Notes under the pieces: generated by a model
What the model saw: only the letters and a program-made list of their open reading frames with translations
The model's database searches: none
What the model was told of the DNA's origin: nothing
Position numbers and translations under genes: made by a program
DNA from: Agromyces sp. Soil535
Lineage (GTDB): Bacteria > Actinomycetota > Actinomycetes > Actinomycetales > Microbacteriaceae
Direction of reading: 5' to 3'
DNA: 64,000 bases
NCBI RefSeq assembly: GCF_001428255.1
Contig: NZ_LMRW01000011.1
Location: 1 to 64,000 of the forward strand
In this document: positions 1 through 8,496 of the stretch, one piece after another
Numbering within the stretch: position 1 is the stretch's first letter
How the letters are laid out: each line of letters starts with the position of its first letter

Positions 1-522
1 CTCCGCATCATCGTGATCGCACTCGTCGCGGCCCTCGCCGTGCCCGACAATCTCGATGACGTGAGAGCTCGTGACACTGACTCTGCTAGCGACTGGGTAG
101 TCCTGGAGCACGATCCCGAGGCCGGTCTCCGTGGCGATCGTATTCACATGCTCGGCGACTTGCTCGGGATGCTCGCCATTGATCTGAACCATAAGTAGCG
201 GTTCTTTAGTAGCGACGGCGGCAGCAGCGAGGCGGTTGGCTGAATCGATCGCACCCGCCGTATCCAGATCGGAGAGCCCAATGATTAGACGTGGGCGTTC
301 ATCGTGTTCGGAGACAAAGCGGACCAAAGCCGCCTGCTCAGCGATGTCTAGTTTTCGCGCCTCTCCGAAGACTCCGAGCGCGACGAGCCCCTCAGAACCA
401 GCTTGGTTATGGAGTTCGATCTCCCGTCCTAGTGAGGGGAAATCGATCGCTCCATTGCGGTCAACGAATGGCGTGGCTAGCACGCCCCAGACCCCTGGGG
501 CGAGAGGGGCAGTACGTGGCAT
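1..522 (-). CDS. DapA/DHDPS-superfamily lyase, 3' end cut off by the window
   Basis: The first 174 codons run off the left edge. The start ATG is preceded by AAAGG at good spacing. The protein has the family's early pattern of an ATPF strand, a GVFGE loop near residue 50 (the usual G-x-GE turn) and QDYP further on, equivalent to the YNxP region. The Schiff-base lysine should lie outside the window. Members are aldolases or dehydratases acting on 2-oxo acids such as dihydrodipicolinate, KDG or 4-hydroxy-2-oxo acids. It follows the ABC ATPase gene by 85 bases on the same strand, so it is probably the last visible gene of the transporter operon. The substrate is unknown. Confidence 0.8.
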   Translation of the reverse strand, partial: MPRTAPLAPGVWGVLATPFVDRNGAIDFPSLGREIELHNQAGSEGLVALGVFGEARKLDIAEQAALVRFVSEHDERPRLIIGLSDLDTAGAIDSANRLAAAAVATKEPLLMVQINGEHPEQVAEHVNTIATETGLGIVLQDYPVASRVSVTSSHVIEIVGHGEGRDECDHDDAE

Positions 523-607
523 GAGGCTACCTTTCAGGAGCTGTGGGGGTTTTGAAGCGTTGAGAGGGTGTGTCTTGTGGGAGCCATCGGCTCGCATGCG
601 CCGGGTG

Positions 608-2293
608 CTAGTCGGTCAGCAGTTGCCGATCCTGGCGGCGCGCGCGCTGCTCCACCGGGTCCGGGACCGGGATGGCCGCGACGAGCCGGCGTGTGTATGC
701 GTTGTGCGGATGGTGAAGGATCTGCCGCGTGTCCCCTTGTTCGGCGATCTTTCCGTCTTTCAGCACGACGACCCGTTGGGCGAGCTGTTCGACCACCGAG
801 AGGTCGTGGCTGATGAACACGCAGGAGAACTGACGGCGCTGCTGAAGCTCGAGGAGTAGCTTGAGCACCGCCGCTTGCACGGACACATCCAGTGCGGAGG
901 TCGGTTCGTCCGCGATCAGGAGCTCGGGTTCGAGGGCCATCGCCCGTGCGATGCCGACGCGCTGACGCTGGCCGCCGGACAGCTCGTGAGGGTACCGGTG
1001 AATAGCGTCCTTCGGAAGGTGAACGGCATCGAGGAGCTCCGCAACAATTCGGTCGAGCTCACGCCTGTTTCGCGTTACACCGTTCCAGCGCAGTGGGGAT
1101 GAGATCGTGTCACCAAGGGTCGCCCGAGGGTTCAATGACGACGACGGGTCCTGGAAGATGATGGCGGCACGACGCCGGAGCTCGCGCTTTTCGAGGCGTC
1201 GCTTCGTGCCGACATCGATGCCGTCGATCTGGACGGTGCCGGAGGCGGGTTTGGTGAGCCCGATAACTACTCGGCCGATCGTGCTCTTCCCGGAACCGGA
1301 TTCACCGACAAGCCCGACCACCTCCCCCTGCGCTACGTCGAAGCTCACGCCGTCGACGGCGCGGAAGGGGCGCTGCCCAAATGGACCGGGGAAGTCCACG
1401 ATCAAGTTGTCGACATGGAGGACAGGCTGATCCACGACCGGAAGGGGTTGCGTGCGGTAACGAAGGTCGAGCGGTGTCGTGGGGGTCAGTTCGACCACCT
1501 CGCTGCGTCCAAGGTGCGGCACGGCAGCGAGCAGCTTCTGCGTGTACTCCTCCCGGGGCGCAGAGAACAACTGGTCTACGGTCGCCTCCTCAACGACGCG
1601 TCCCCCGTTCATCACGACGACCCGGTCAGCCACGTCCGCGACGACACCCATGTCGTGCGTGATGAGCAGGATGGCGGTCCCCAGCCGTTCGCGCACATCC
1701 ATGAGGAGGTCAAGGATCACCGCTTGCGCGGTGACATCAAGGGCCGTGGTGGCCTCGTCGGCGATGATCAGCTTCGGGTCGCTAGCGATCGCCATTGCAA
1801 TCATTGCTCGTTGGCGCTGGCCACCTGAAAGTTGGTGTGGGAATTGGTCCATCCGCCGCTCCGGCTCGGGCATCTGGACCAGGCGCAGGAGATCAAGACT
1901 GCGTGTGTGGATTCCCGATTTGGACCCTTGTTGATGACTGCCGACTGCCTGGGCGAGGAGCGCCCCGATGGTATAGACGGGATTCAACGCCGTCATCGGC
2001 TCCTGGAAGACCACGCCAATCCCGGCGCCGCGGATCTGCCGGATCCGCGCTGGGTCCGCCGTCAGCAGATCCTCGCCGTTGAAGCGGATCGTCCCGCTTC
2101 GTCGCGCGTTGGCGGGAAGCAGGTCGACGATGGACATGGCGGATACCGACTTGCCCGAACCCGACTCTCCCACCACAGCAAGTGTCTCGCCGGGATCAAT
2201 GTGGAACGCCACATCGTGGACGACTTCCGTCGCCGTGCGGCCTGTGCCGAACGAGACCGACAGATCCCCTACCTCGAGCAGTGGTTCAGCCAT
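608..2293 (-). CDS. Double-domain ABC transporter ATPase (DppD-DppF type fusion)
   Basis: This 561-residue protein contains two complete ABC cassettes. Each half has a Walker A GESGSGKS, a signature LSGGQRQR and a Walker B (LIIADEAT in the first, LLIADEPT in the second). The halves correspond to the DppD-like and DppF-like subunits of oligopeptide/dipeptide/opine importers, which are often fused in actinobacteria. It powers uptake through the two permeases encoded just upstream. Its start overlaps the stop of the DppC-like permease gene by 8 bases, indicating translational coupling. Family is certain; the substrate is not. Confidence 0.93.
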   Translation of the reverse strand: MAEPLLEVGDLSVSFGTGRTATEVVHDVAFHIDPGETLAVVGESGSGKSVSAMSIVDLLPANARRSGTIRFNGEDLLTADPARIRQIRGAGIGVVFQEPMTALNPVYTIGALLAQAVGSHQQGSKSGIHTRSLDLLRLVQMPEPERRMDQFPHQLSGGQRQRAMIAMAIASDPKLIIADEATTALDVTAQAVILDLLMDVRERLGTAILLITHDMGVVADVADRVVVMNGGRVVEEATVDQLFSAPREEYTQKLLAAVPHLGRSEVVELTPTTPLDLRYRTQPLPVVDQPVLHVDNLIVDFPGPFGQRPFRAVDGVSFDVAQGEVVGLVGESGSGKSTIGRVVIGLTKPASGTVQIDGIDVGTKRRLEKRELRRRAAIIFQDPSSSLNPRATLGDTISSPLRWNGVTRNRRELDRIVAELLDAVHLPKDAIHRYPHELSGGQRQRVGIARAMALEPELLIADEPTSALDVSVQAAVLKLLLELQQRRQFSCVFISHDLSVVEQLAQRVVVLKDGKIAEQGDTRQILHHPHNAYTRRLVAAIPVPDPVEQRARRQDRQLLTD

Positions 2294-3134
2294 GTGCGTT
2301 CCTCCTTCGCGGGTCGAGCCAGCGTCCGAGTCCGTCGCCGAGAAGACTGAAGGACAGGATCGTGAGGACGACCACCACGCTGGGAATGAGGATCAATTGG
2401 GGGTCCGTTGCTAGGTAGCGCTGACCGTCGGCGATCATCGATCCCATCGACGGCGCCGGGGGGACCAGCCCGAGACCGAGGAAGCTGAGTCCGGACTCCA
2501 GCAGGATGGCGGCCGCCATGGTTAGCGAGGCCTGGACGATGAGTGGGGCGCTGATGTTGGGGAGCACCGCCCTGAAGAGGATGGTCATAGTGGGTGCCCC
2601 ATAGGCATGCGCCGCGTCGACATACTCAGCTCGCCGCACAGTCAACGTCTGACCGTAAGCGATGCGCGCGAAGCTCATCGCGAAGAGCACACCCATCGTC
2701 GCGGTGAGGGTGATCGGGCCTGGACCATAGATGGTCACGATTAGCAGCGCAAAGATAATTGGAGGGAAGGCGAGGATGACGTCGACGATGATCCTCATGG
2801 TGACCGTCTCAGCGACCGAGCCGAAGTACGCGCCAGCAATGCCGAGGGCGGTCCCTAGGACGAGCGCGACCAGCGTCGTCGCGAACGCCACCATCAACTC
2901 TGTGCGCACACCGGCCATCAAGCGTGCCAGTAAGTCGCGGCCGAACGCATCGGTGCCGAGGATGTGGCCGCTCGTGCCGAGGGGCGCGAACGTGTGCGAG
3001 CCGTCCTGCGCCAGCGGATCCGGAAGGATCGCGGGGGCGACCATGGAGAGCACGATGAGCAGCACAAGGAATGTCAGGGCGATCACCTGCATCGGGCCGA
3101 ATGCGTCCCGCGCCCTCTGGAGCTTCCGTTTCAT
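2286..3134 (-). CDS. ABC transporter permease, DppC/OppC type
   Basis: This is a 282-residue inner-membrane permease. The ATG at 3134 was chosen because it overlaps the TGA of the preceding permease gene (ATGA), and the longer upstream reading frame is only a shadow. It has one N-terminal segment (VIALTFLVLLIVLSMVAPAI) followed by a periplasmic loop and about five more hydrophobic segments. The EAA-type loop (DAAHAYGAPTMTILFRAVLPN) contacts the ATPase. Together with the DppB-like partner it forms the membrane channel of a peptide/opine/nickel-type importer. Confidence 0.92.
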   Translation of the reverse strand: MKRKLQRARDAFGPMQVIALTFLVLLIVLSMVAPAILPDPLAQDGSHTFAPLGTSGHILGTDAFGRDLLARLMAGVRTELMVAFATTLVALVLGTALGIAGAYFGSVAETVTMRIIVDVILAFPPIIFALLIVTIYGPGPITLTATMGVLFAMSFARIAYGQTLTVRRAEYVDAAHAYGAPTMTILFRAVLPNISAPLIVQASLTMAAAILLESGLSFLGLGLVPPAPSMGSMIADGQRYLATDPQLILIPSVVVVLTILSFSLLGDGLGRWLDPRRRNAHG

Positions 3135-4081
3135 CGGCGTCTCGCTCTCGGGTCGAGGACTCCGTACAGGACGTCCACCACGATGTTGATCATGATGAAG
3201 AAGCCAGCGGCCAGAATCGCCACGCCTTGCACGATGGGATAGTCGCGCTGTTCCACGGCCTTGATCAGGAGCTGACTCAAACCGGGATAAGAGAACACTT
3301 GCTCTACGAGGATGGTCGATCCGAACATCAGCCCGATTTCCAGTCCAACGATCGTGAGCACGGCTGTCAGCGAGTTGCGAAGAACGTGTCGGCCGAAGAC
3401 GGATCCCGGTGATAGGCCCCACGAGCGGGCAGTGCGCACCCAGTCTTGTTGAGCGGTCTCCACCAGCCCTGATCGCGTGATCGTTGCGACGATCGCCGAG
3501 AATGGCACCGCCAACGCTATGCACGGGAGTACAAGGATCCGAAGATGCCCGACCGGATCCTCCCACCCGACGAACCCTCCTGCCGGTAGCCACCGGAGTT
3601 GGAGCGCGACCACGTAGGCCAGGACAGTCGCGAGGACGTAGACGGGGACAGAGATTGCAAAACTCCCCATCGCGGTGACGACGGTGCTCACCACGCCGCC
3701 GCGGCGCGCTGCAATGATGCCCAGTAGCACGCCGACCGTGACACCGATCAAGACTGCGCCGAGTACGAGTTGGAGGGTATTTGGTAGACGCGCCATGATG
3801 ATCGGCGTGACGTCAGTTCCGAACTGGAATGACACCCCGAAATCACCGCGGACGACGCCGGCCAGGTAGCCGAGGTACTGCGCCCACAGAGGCTGATCAA
3901 GCCCGAGCTGTTCGCGGATGCGTTCGATCGCTTCCGGCGATGCCTCGCCGCTCCCCCCGCCGGAGGCGAGGAGGGCGGCGGGGTCGCCCGGCACCGTTCG
4001 GATGACAAAGAAGATCAGCGTCAGCACCAGGAACAACAGACCGACACCAGTTGCCAAGCGGCGAGCGATATAGGCGACCAT
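3131..4081 (-). CDS. ABC transporter permease, DppB/OppB type
   Basis: This 316-residue protein has a first transmembrane segment at residues 8-28 (LATGVGLLFLVLTLIFFVIR), then the PGDPAALLA pattern typical of DppB-like subunits, a long extracellular loop and five more membrane segments. The EAA loop near residue 220 (VRTARSWGLSPGSVFGRHVL) is clear. The gene lies 9 bases downstream of the binding-protein gene and overlaps the next permease by 4 bases, so all four importer genes form one operon. Confidence 0.92.
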   Translation of the reverse strand: MVAYIARRLATGVGLLFLVLTLIFFVIRTVPGDPAALLASGGGSGEASPEAIERIREQLGLDQPLWAQYLGYLAGVVRGDFGVSFQFGTDVTPIIMARLPNTLQLVLGAVLIGVTVGVLLGIIAARRGGVVSTVVTAMGSFAISVPVYVLATVLAYVVALQLRWLPAGGFVGWEDPVGHLRILVLPCIALAVPFSAIVATITRSGLVETAQQDWVRTARSWGLSPGSVFGRHVLRNSLTAVLTIVGLEIGLMFGSTILVEQVFSYPGLSQLLIKAVEQRDYPIVQGVAILAAGFFIMINIVVDVLYGVLDPRARRR

Positions 4082-4090
4082 AGGTGCGCG

Positions 4091-5665
4091 TCAGCCGCTG
4101 ATGGTGAGGTAGGGAAGCGCGTTCAGAGAGTAGTACGACAGGAATCCGGGGAGATTCTCGAATCCCTCAATGGTGTCCTTGAACGCGTAGCCGTTGTAAC
4201 GCTGAGCGAGATCGACTCGCGGAGTGTCGACAGCGACAATTTCGAACGCCCGATCATAAGCTTCCGCACGCTCTTCCTCTGTCTCCGCGGTACGACCCTC
4301 AACGAGCGCAGCGCGGAGGTCAGGGTTGTCGTAGCCGAAGCTCGTGTACGACGCGTTCGCGAAGTACCACGACTCCAGATACGACGGGGCTGTGATGAGC
4401 CCAGAGCCACCGGTGGTCTTCACCTCAAACTCGCCCCCAGTCGCCTTCTTCACCCAGGTGGGCTGGTCGCCGCTGTCGAGGGTCAGATTGATGCCAACTG
4501 CCGCGAGATCTCCCTGCACCGCGACGGCGGTGTCCTGGTGATACGGGTACTGGCTCATCGTGAGGATCGATGCGTCGAATCCGTCAGGATACCCGGCTTC
4601 GTCAAGAAGCTCCTTGGCTTTCTTGGGGTCGTAAGAGTACAGCGACTCAGAGTCTTCCGTCGCGAAGGGGCTGTCTTCGCCGAGCACGATGCCGTAGATC
4701 GGTTCAGCCTTGCCGGCGTCGGCCGCCGAAACGACGTGGTCCCGATCGATGGCGTATGCCACCGCCTCACGGACCAACGGGTTGGCGAATGGCCCTGAGG
4801 TCGTGTTGAAGGTCAGGCCGATGAGTGGCCCGGCCTGCGCATCCAGCACGATTCCGGGCGTGGACTCGAGCCGATCGAAGTCCTGCGCCGGGACGAAGTC
4901 GATGAAGTCGACGTCGCCACTGAGCAGCGCGTTGGTGCGCGCCGTCGTGTCGGGGTAGTACTCGAGTTCGATCTTCGACAGGTTCACGCTTTCGGGGTCG
5001 TAGTAGAGCTCGTTTGGGACGAGGTCCATAGAAACTCCCTGCACCTGCTCGTCGATGACGAACGGGCCAGCTCCGATGGTCACTGTGGCATCCGCGCTCA
5101 GTTCATCTTCCTTCACGATGAAGGCCGTGGGGTTCGCCACGTACGAGAGGAAGTCGGGGTCGTTTTCCTTCAGCTTCACCGTCAGCTGCGAATCGCCGTC
5201 GGTGGTGATGGAATCAATCCGCGACATGCCGGCCACCGTGTATGCCGCGTTCGCCGGGTCGGCCAAGAACTCGAACGTCCTCTTGACATCCTCCGACGTC
5301 AGCGGAGTCCCGTCACTGAATTGAAGGTCCGGTCGAAGAGTGAAGCTGTACGTAGCGTTGTCAACCTGCTCGTACGACTCCGCTAGTGCGGGCTCGATCT
5401 CCCCGCCGGGGCCATACCGCAGCAGCCCCTGGGCGACGAGCGCGTCCATCATGTACCCGAGGGCGTTCTGGTTGAGTCCGACCTTCAGCGGCTGAGGCTC
5501 CCCGGACAATCCGACGGTAAGGACCTGCGGAACGTCCGCATCGGGCGTTGCTTCGGTTGCAGCACATGCGGTGAGTGTCATCGCGCCGACGAGGAGCACC
5601 CCGCCCGCCGCGGCGCGAATACGTGACCGGCGCGACTGACCGGCGAGGGGAACTGAGGTGTGCAT
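4091..5665 (-). CDS. ABC transporter solute-binding lipoprotein, family 5
   Basis: This 524-residue extracytoplasmic receptor begins with basic residues, a hydrophobic stretch and the lipobox LTAC, so it is likely lipid-anchored. The body has SBP_bac_5 features, including LTVGLSGEPQPL at the start of the mature domain, YSFTLRPDLQFSDGTPLTSEDV and the conserved VREAVAYAIDRD. The start at 5665 is preferred over an upstream in-frame ATG at 5698 because GGAGG lies 10 bases before it. Family 5 binds peptides, opines, nickel chelates or glycosides; the regulon suggests an Amadori-type compound, which is inference. Confidence 0.92.
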   Translation of the reverse strand: MHTSVPLAGQSRRSRIRAAAGGVLLVGAMTLTACAATEATPDADVPQVLTVGLSGEPQPLKVGLNQNALGYMMDALVAQGLLRYGPGGEIEPALAESYEQVDNATYSFTLRPDLQFSDGTPLTSEDVKRTFEFLADPANAAYTVAGMSRIDSITTDGDSQLTVKLKENDPDFLSYVANPTAFIVKEDELSADATVTIGAGPFVIDEQVQGVSMDLVPNELYYDPESVNLSKIELEYYPDTTARTNALLSGDVDFIDFVPAQDFDRLESTPGIVLDAQAGPLIGLTFNTTSGPFANPLVREAVAYAIDRDHVVSAADAGKAEPIYGIVLGEDSPFATEDSESLYSYDPKKAKELLDEAGYPDGFDASILTMSQYPYHQDTAVAVQGDLAAVGINLTLDSGDQPTWVKKATGGEFEVKTTGGSGLITAPSYLESWYFANASYTSFGYDNPDLRAALVEGRTAETEEERAEAYDRAFEIVAVDTPRVDLAQRYNGYAFKDTIEGFENLPGFLSYYSLNALPYLTISG

Positions 5666-5841
5666 AGCGACATTGCCTCCACGTGTGTTTTGACGCACGT
5701 CCCGTGTGGGTCGTGCGTGAGGAGCGAATCTCCCCCTCGCGTCCCAGTTCGAACCGCTGCATCTTTTGCTGTTCAGCAGGTCGGGTGTAGTCGTTCGTCG
5801 GCGTGTCGCCGAGTGCGGACCGATTCAGACTGGTTTTCGAG

Positions 5842-5872
5842 TTGTCTGATAATAGATCAACACATCCGACAG
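5842..5872. promoter_or_regulatory. Putative GntR-family operator, split form
   Basis: TTGTCTGA, 15 bases, then TCCGACAG. The arms are near-inverted copies of the half-site TTGTCnGA, and the same arrangement with the same 15-base spacing occurs before the regulator gene at 7604-7635. It lies 177 bases upstream of the binding-protein start, on its promoter side. Confidence 0.5.
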
Positions 5873-6008
5873 GTCAACTGCATCAGAAGTTTACGCAAAC
5901 TGCAGTGCGCAGAACGCAGCACTGAGGAGCTGCGTTCCACCGCGTCGCAGGGATTGCGCGCCTGCAAATCTGCGGAGGTCAGCACTGTCGGTCCGCCGAA
6001 TAGCAGGG

Positions 6009-6019
6009 TTGTCCGACAA
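6009..6019. promoter_or_regulatory. Putative GntR-family operator, compact palindrome
   Basis: TTGTCCGACAA is a perfect inverted repeat around a central base. It sits 58 bases before the SDR start. Identical or complementary copies (TTGTCGGACAA) occur at 15468 and 16723 ahead of other genes of the same cluster. Confidence 0.6.
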
Positions 6020-6076
6020 CATCGACATGATGTCTGGCACAATGGCCTCTAGGTTAATCATGGAGGAGGAGGCAGC

Positions 6077-6787
6077 ATGCATTACGTAGTTACGGGCGCG
6101 GCGAGTGGAATCGGTGCAGCGGTGTTGCGACGACTTACCGACAATGGTGATGCCGTCACCCCTTGGGATCTGCAGTCGGTTTCCGACGTCAGACCTGTAG
6201 ATGTCACATCTAGCGCGTCAATCGCGGCGGCCATCGACGGCCTGCCGCCCGAGATTGACGGAGCCGTCCTGGCGGCCGGGGTATCTCGGATGAGTCGGCT
6301 CGAGGACACGTCGGATGATGACTGGAATTTTCAGATGAACGTGAACGCCTTCGGGGTGTTCGCCTGCTTGCGCGCGCTGATTCCACGGGTCAGGCCGGGC
6401 GGGGCATTCGTCGTTGTGGATTCGGTCGGCGGGCTGAGCGGCGCCCCATTCCTGTCGGCGTATTGCGCATCCAAGTTCGCGGTGACCGGGCTCATCGAGT
6501 CGGTAACGCCGGAGTTGGCGCAGCGGGGCATCCGTATCAACGCCGTGTGCCCGATGTACGTGCGAACCCCGATGGAGTCGCGAGAACTCGAGTGGGAGGC
6601 TGCGCTGACGGGGCAATCCCCGGAAGATGTCTTCGCTGGGTATGTCCGCGGCACTCCGCTCGGTCGGGTCGCTGAGCCTGAGGAGATTGCTGCCTCCGTG
6701 TGGCATCTGCTGAGTGATGAAAGTCGGTACACCACGGGCTCGATGCTTGTAGTGAGCGGTGGGGCGCACTTGGGACCGGCGCTGTGA
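6077..6787 (+). CDS. SDR-family NAD(P)-dependent oxidoreductase
   Basis: This 236-residue short-chain dehydrogenase has the cofactor motif TGAASGIG at residues 6-13, the structural motif LAAGVSR (NAG-like), the catalytic serine in VVDSVGG and the catalytic YCASK near residue 130. The C-terminal GSMLVVSGG matches the classical SDR ending. A very strong ribosome-binding site precedes the start. The stop overlaps the start of the kinase gene (GTGA), so the two are co-translated. The substrate is unknown, possibly the sugar or amino-acid part of the imported compound. Confidence 0.9.
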   Translation: MHYVVTGAASGIGAAVLRRLTDNGDAVTPWDLQSVSDVRPVDVTSSASIAAAIDGLPPEIDGAVLAAGVSRMSRLEDTSDDDWNFQMNVNAFGVFACLRALIPRVRPGGAFVVVDSVGGLSGAPFLSAYCASKFAVTGLIESVTPELAQRGIRINAVCPMYVRTPMESRELEWEAALTGQSPEDVFAGYVRGTPLGRVAEPEEIAASVWHLLSDESRYTTGSMLVVSGGAHLGPAL

Positions 6788-7575
6788 CCGATCGACGCAT
6801 CGCAGTCGTCGGCGATAACACCATCGATCGGTTTCTCGGCGACGACCCGCACGATCTCATTGGCGGGAATGCAGTCAACGTCGCGGTGCAGCTCGCTCTC
6901 GCCGGCCATAGCGTCGCGTACTACGGCGCAGTAGGACCAGATGACGACGGTCAACGCGTACGGACGGCGCTCGAGGAAAAGGGCGTCGATATCCACGGGC
7001 TCGTTGTACGCGACGGCCGGACGGCCGTCACCGAGATCGTCCGCTCTGCAACAGGTGAACGCTTCTTCGCCCGCGAAGACTTCGGCGTTACCGCCGAGTA
7101 TGTTCCTGGTCCCGACCACCTGGACGAAATCGCTGGCTCGGACTGGGTCCATATCGGCATGCAGCCGAAATCTGACGACGTGCGCAGAGGTCTGCTTCGA
7201 CGGGCTCCGGGACTGCGAATCAGTCAAGACAGCAGCGTTTCCCCTGGACATCACGACATGTACGTCAGCTTTCTGTCCGGAGGCGAGGATGCACTGGCCG
7301 AGTCCGCCGCTCTCGAGGTCCTTGCGGCGGGCGCAAGCATTGCCGTCGTCACGCTTGGCGCGGCCGGCGCATACGCACAAGAGGCCGGCGGAACATCCGA
7401 ACGCATTCCCGCTGCACCGACGCGGGTCGTCGACACCACAGGAGCAGGCGACAGCTTCATCGCCGGCTTCATTAGCGCTCGGCTTGCCGACGCGGACCTC
7501 CGGAGTGCGATGGAGAGCGGCGCCGCCTTCGCTGCCCGGACATGCGGGCATGTGGGGGGCTACCCACAGCCCTGA
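6784..7575 (+). CDS. frlD: PfkB-family sugar kinase resembling fructoselysine 6-kinase
   Basis: This 263-residue ribokinase-type kinase starts with VVGDNTIDRFL, has GGNAVNVAVQLA near residues 28-39 for substrate binding, and TTGAGDSFIAGF near residue 220, where the aspartate is the catalytic base. Compactness (about 260 residues rather than 300-plus), the GDN-x-x-D opening and the short C-terminus (AARTCGHVGGY) resemble FrlD, which phosphorylates fructoselysine at C6. An FrlB-like deglycase in the same regulon supports this. Exact substrate specificity is inference; other fructosyl-amino acids are equally possible. Confidence 0.8.
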   Translation: MTDRRIAVVGDNTIDRFLGDDPHDLIGGNAVNVAVQLALAGHSVAYYGAVGPDDDGQRVRTALEEKGVDIHGLVVRDGRTAVTEIVRSATGERFFAREDFGVTAEYVPGPDHLDEIAGSDWVHIGMQPKSDDVRRGLLRRAPGLRISQDSSVSPGHHDMYVSFLSGGEDALAESAALEVLAAGASIAVVTLGAAGAYAQEAGGTSERIPAAPTRVVDTTGAGDSFIAGFISARLADADLRSAMESGAAFAARTCGHVGGYPQP

Positions 7576-7603
7576 TCTGTCGTATGATCCGGCTAATGTA
7601 GAA

Positions 7604-7635
7604 CTTGTCTGAGGAATCAGAGAACAATCCGACAA
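7604..7635. promoter_or_regulatory. Putative autoregulatory operator of the GntR gene, split form
   Basis: TTGTCTGA, 15 bases, then TCCGACAA. The two ends are inverted half-sites of the compact palindrome found elsewhere in the cluster. It lies 18 bases before the GntR-family gene start, suggesting autoregulation. Confidence 0.55.
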
Positions 7636-7653
7636 CCTTGATGGAGAGCAAAC

Positions 7654-8391
7654 ATGGTCAGCGCGGTAGGCGTACGGTCGAAGGGTCCGATGACGAGCCA
7701 GGTCCATGATCTTCTTACGCAGCTGATCAGGGATGAACTCAAGCCTGGTGATCAGCTCCCTTCTGAACCTGAGCTCTCCGTGCGCTACTCCGTCTCGCGT
7801 TCGACGATTCGAGAGGTTCTCAAGCTGCTGGAACAGGATGGTCTGGTCTATGCAGTGCAGGGACGGGGGCGGTTTGTCTCAGTTCTCGGCGCGTTCAGTG
7901 TTGAGCGACCGATTACCCGTTATGAGTCACTTACCGACATGCTGAGTAGCCTCGGCTATGACATCACCACGGTGGTCCTTGACGTCCGTGAGGTGGAAGC
8001 ACCCGCTCGAGTTGCCGAGCTGCTCGATCTCCCTGCGGGAGAACCGGTCATCCAGCTGACCCGACTTCGCCTCAATGGCGAGGAGCCACTCGTCTTCAAC
8101 ATCGACATGGTGCGGAGAGACGCGCTTCCCGGTCCCTTGACCTACCGGGACTGGGGATCGTCGCTCATCGGTGCGCTTGAAGCGCACGGCCACGTCATCG
8201 AGACATCGGCGGCCCGGATCAGCGCGACAAATCTCCCGTCCGAATTCACCGACCGGTATAACCTCGCGGGACTGGATCCGTGGCTAGCCATTGAGGAGAC
8301 CTGCATCACCCGTGACGGGGTACGTGTGTTGTACGCATGCGACTACCACCGCGGTGATCTCATCGCTTTCAACGTGCTTCGACGCCGCTGA
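7654..8391 (+). CDS. GntR/HutC-family transcriptional regulator with UTRA domain
   Basis: This 245-residue regulator has an N-terminal winged HTH (residues 15-78). The recognition region reads LPSEPELSVRYSVSRSTIRE and the wing reads GLVYAVQGRGRFV. A UTRA-type effector domain follows, with VLDVREVEAPARVAELL and the strand pattern VIQLTRLRL. HutC-type members sense a sugar phosphate or amino-acid derivative and usually repress the uptake genes. It likely binds the TTGTC-n-GACAA sites across this cluster. GGAGAG at proper spacing supports the ATG start. Confidence 0.92.
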   Translation: MVSAVGVRSKGPMTSQVHDLLTQLIRDELKPGDQLPSEPELSVRYSVSRSTIREVLKLLEQDGLVYAVQGRGRFVSVLGAFSVERPITRYESLTDMLSSLGYDITTVVLDVREVEAPARVAELLDLPAGEPVIQLTRLRLNGEEPLVFNIDMVRRDALPGPLTYRDWGSSLIGALEAHGHVIETSAARISATNLPSEFTDRYNLAGLDPWLAIEETCITRDGVRVLYACDYHRGDLIAFNVLRRR

Positions 8392-8456
8392 GCACGCTCA
8401 ACTGATGTCGGTCATGCGACCGCGCTGATCTCGCCAGATTCAGATCGGATCATTTT

Positions 8457-8488
8457 GGTGCGCAGCGCCATAGAAGGCGCTGCGCACC
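8457..8488. terminator. Strong hairpin between convergent genes
   Basis: Two perfect 13-base arms (GGTGCGCAGCGCC and its complement) are separated by 6 bases, between the converging regulator and FAD-oxidoreductase genes. The T-run lies before rather than after the stem on the + strand, so it may act as a bidirectional stem or transcript-end protector rather than a textbook terminator. Confidence 0.55.
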
Positions 8489-8496
8489 GGCGAGGT

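Larger units (their letters stand above)
5666..6076. promoter_or_regulatory. Divergent promoter region between importer operon and SDR-kinase operon
   Basis: This 411-base gap separates two divergent operons. It contains one split and one compact copy of the palindromic operator that recurs across the cluster, plus a strong ribosome-binding site (GGAGGAGG) just before the SDR gene. No convincing gene is present; short reading frames here have poor composition. Promoter hexamers cannot be assigned with confidence. Confidence 0.6.

Noticed and set aside
6331..7707. 458-codon minus-strand frame across the SDR and kinase genes
   Set aside because: Complete SDR and PfkB motifs lie on the other strand; the frame's protein is Cys/Arg/Ser-rich with no motif.
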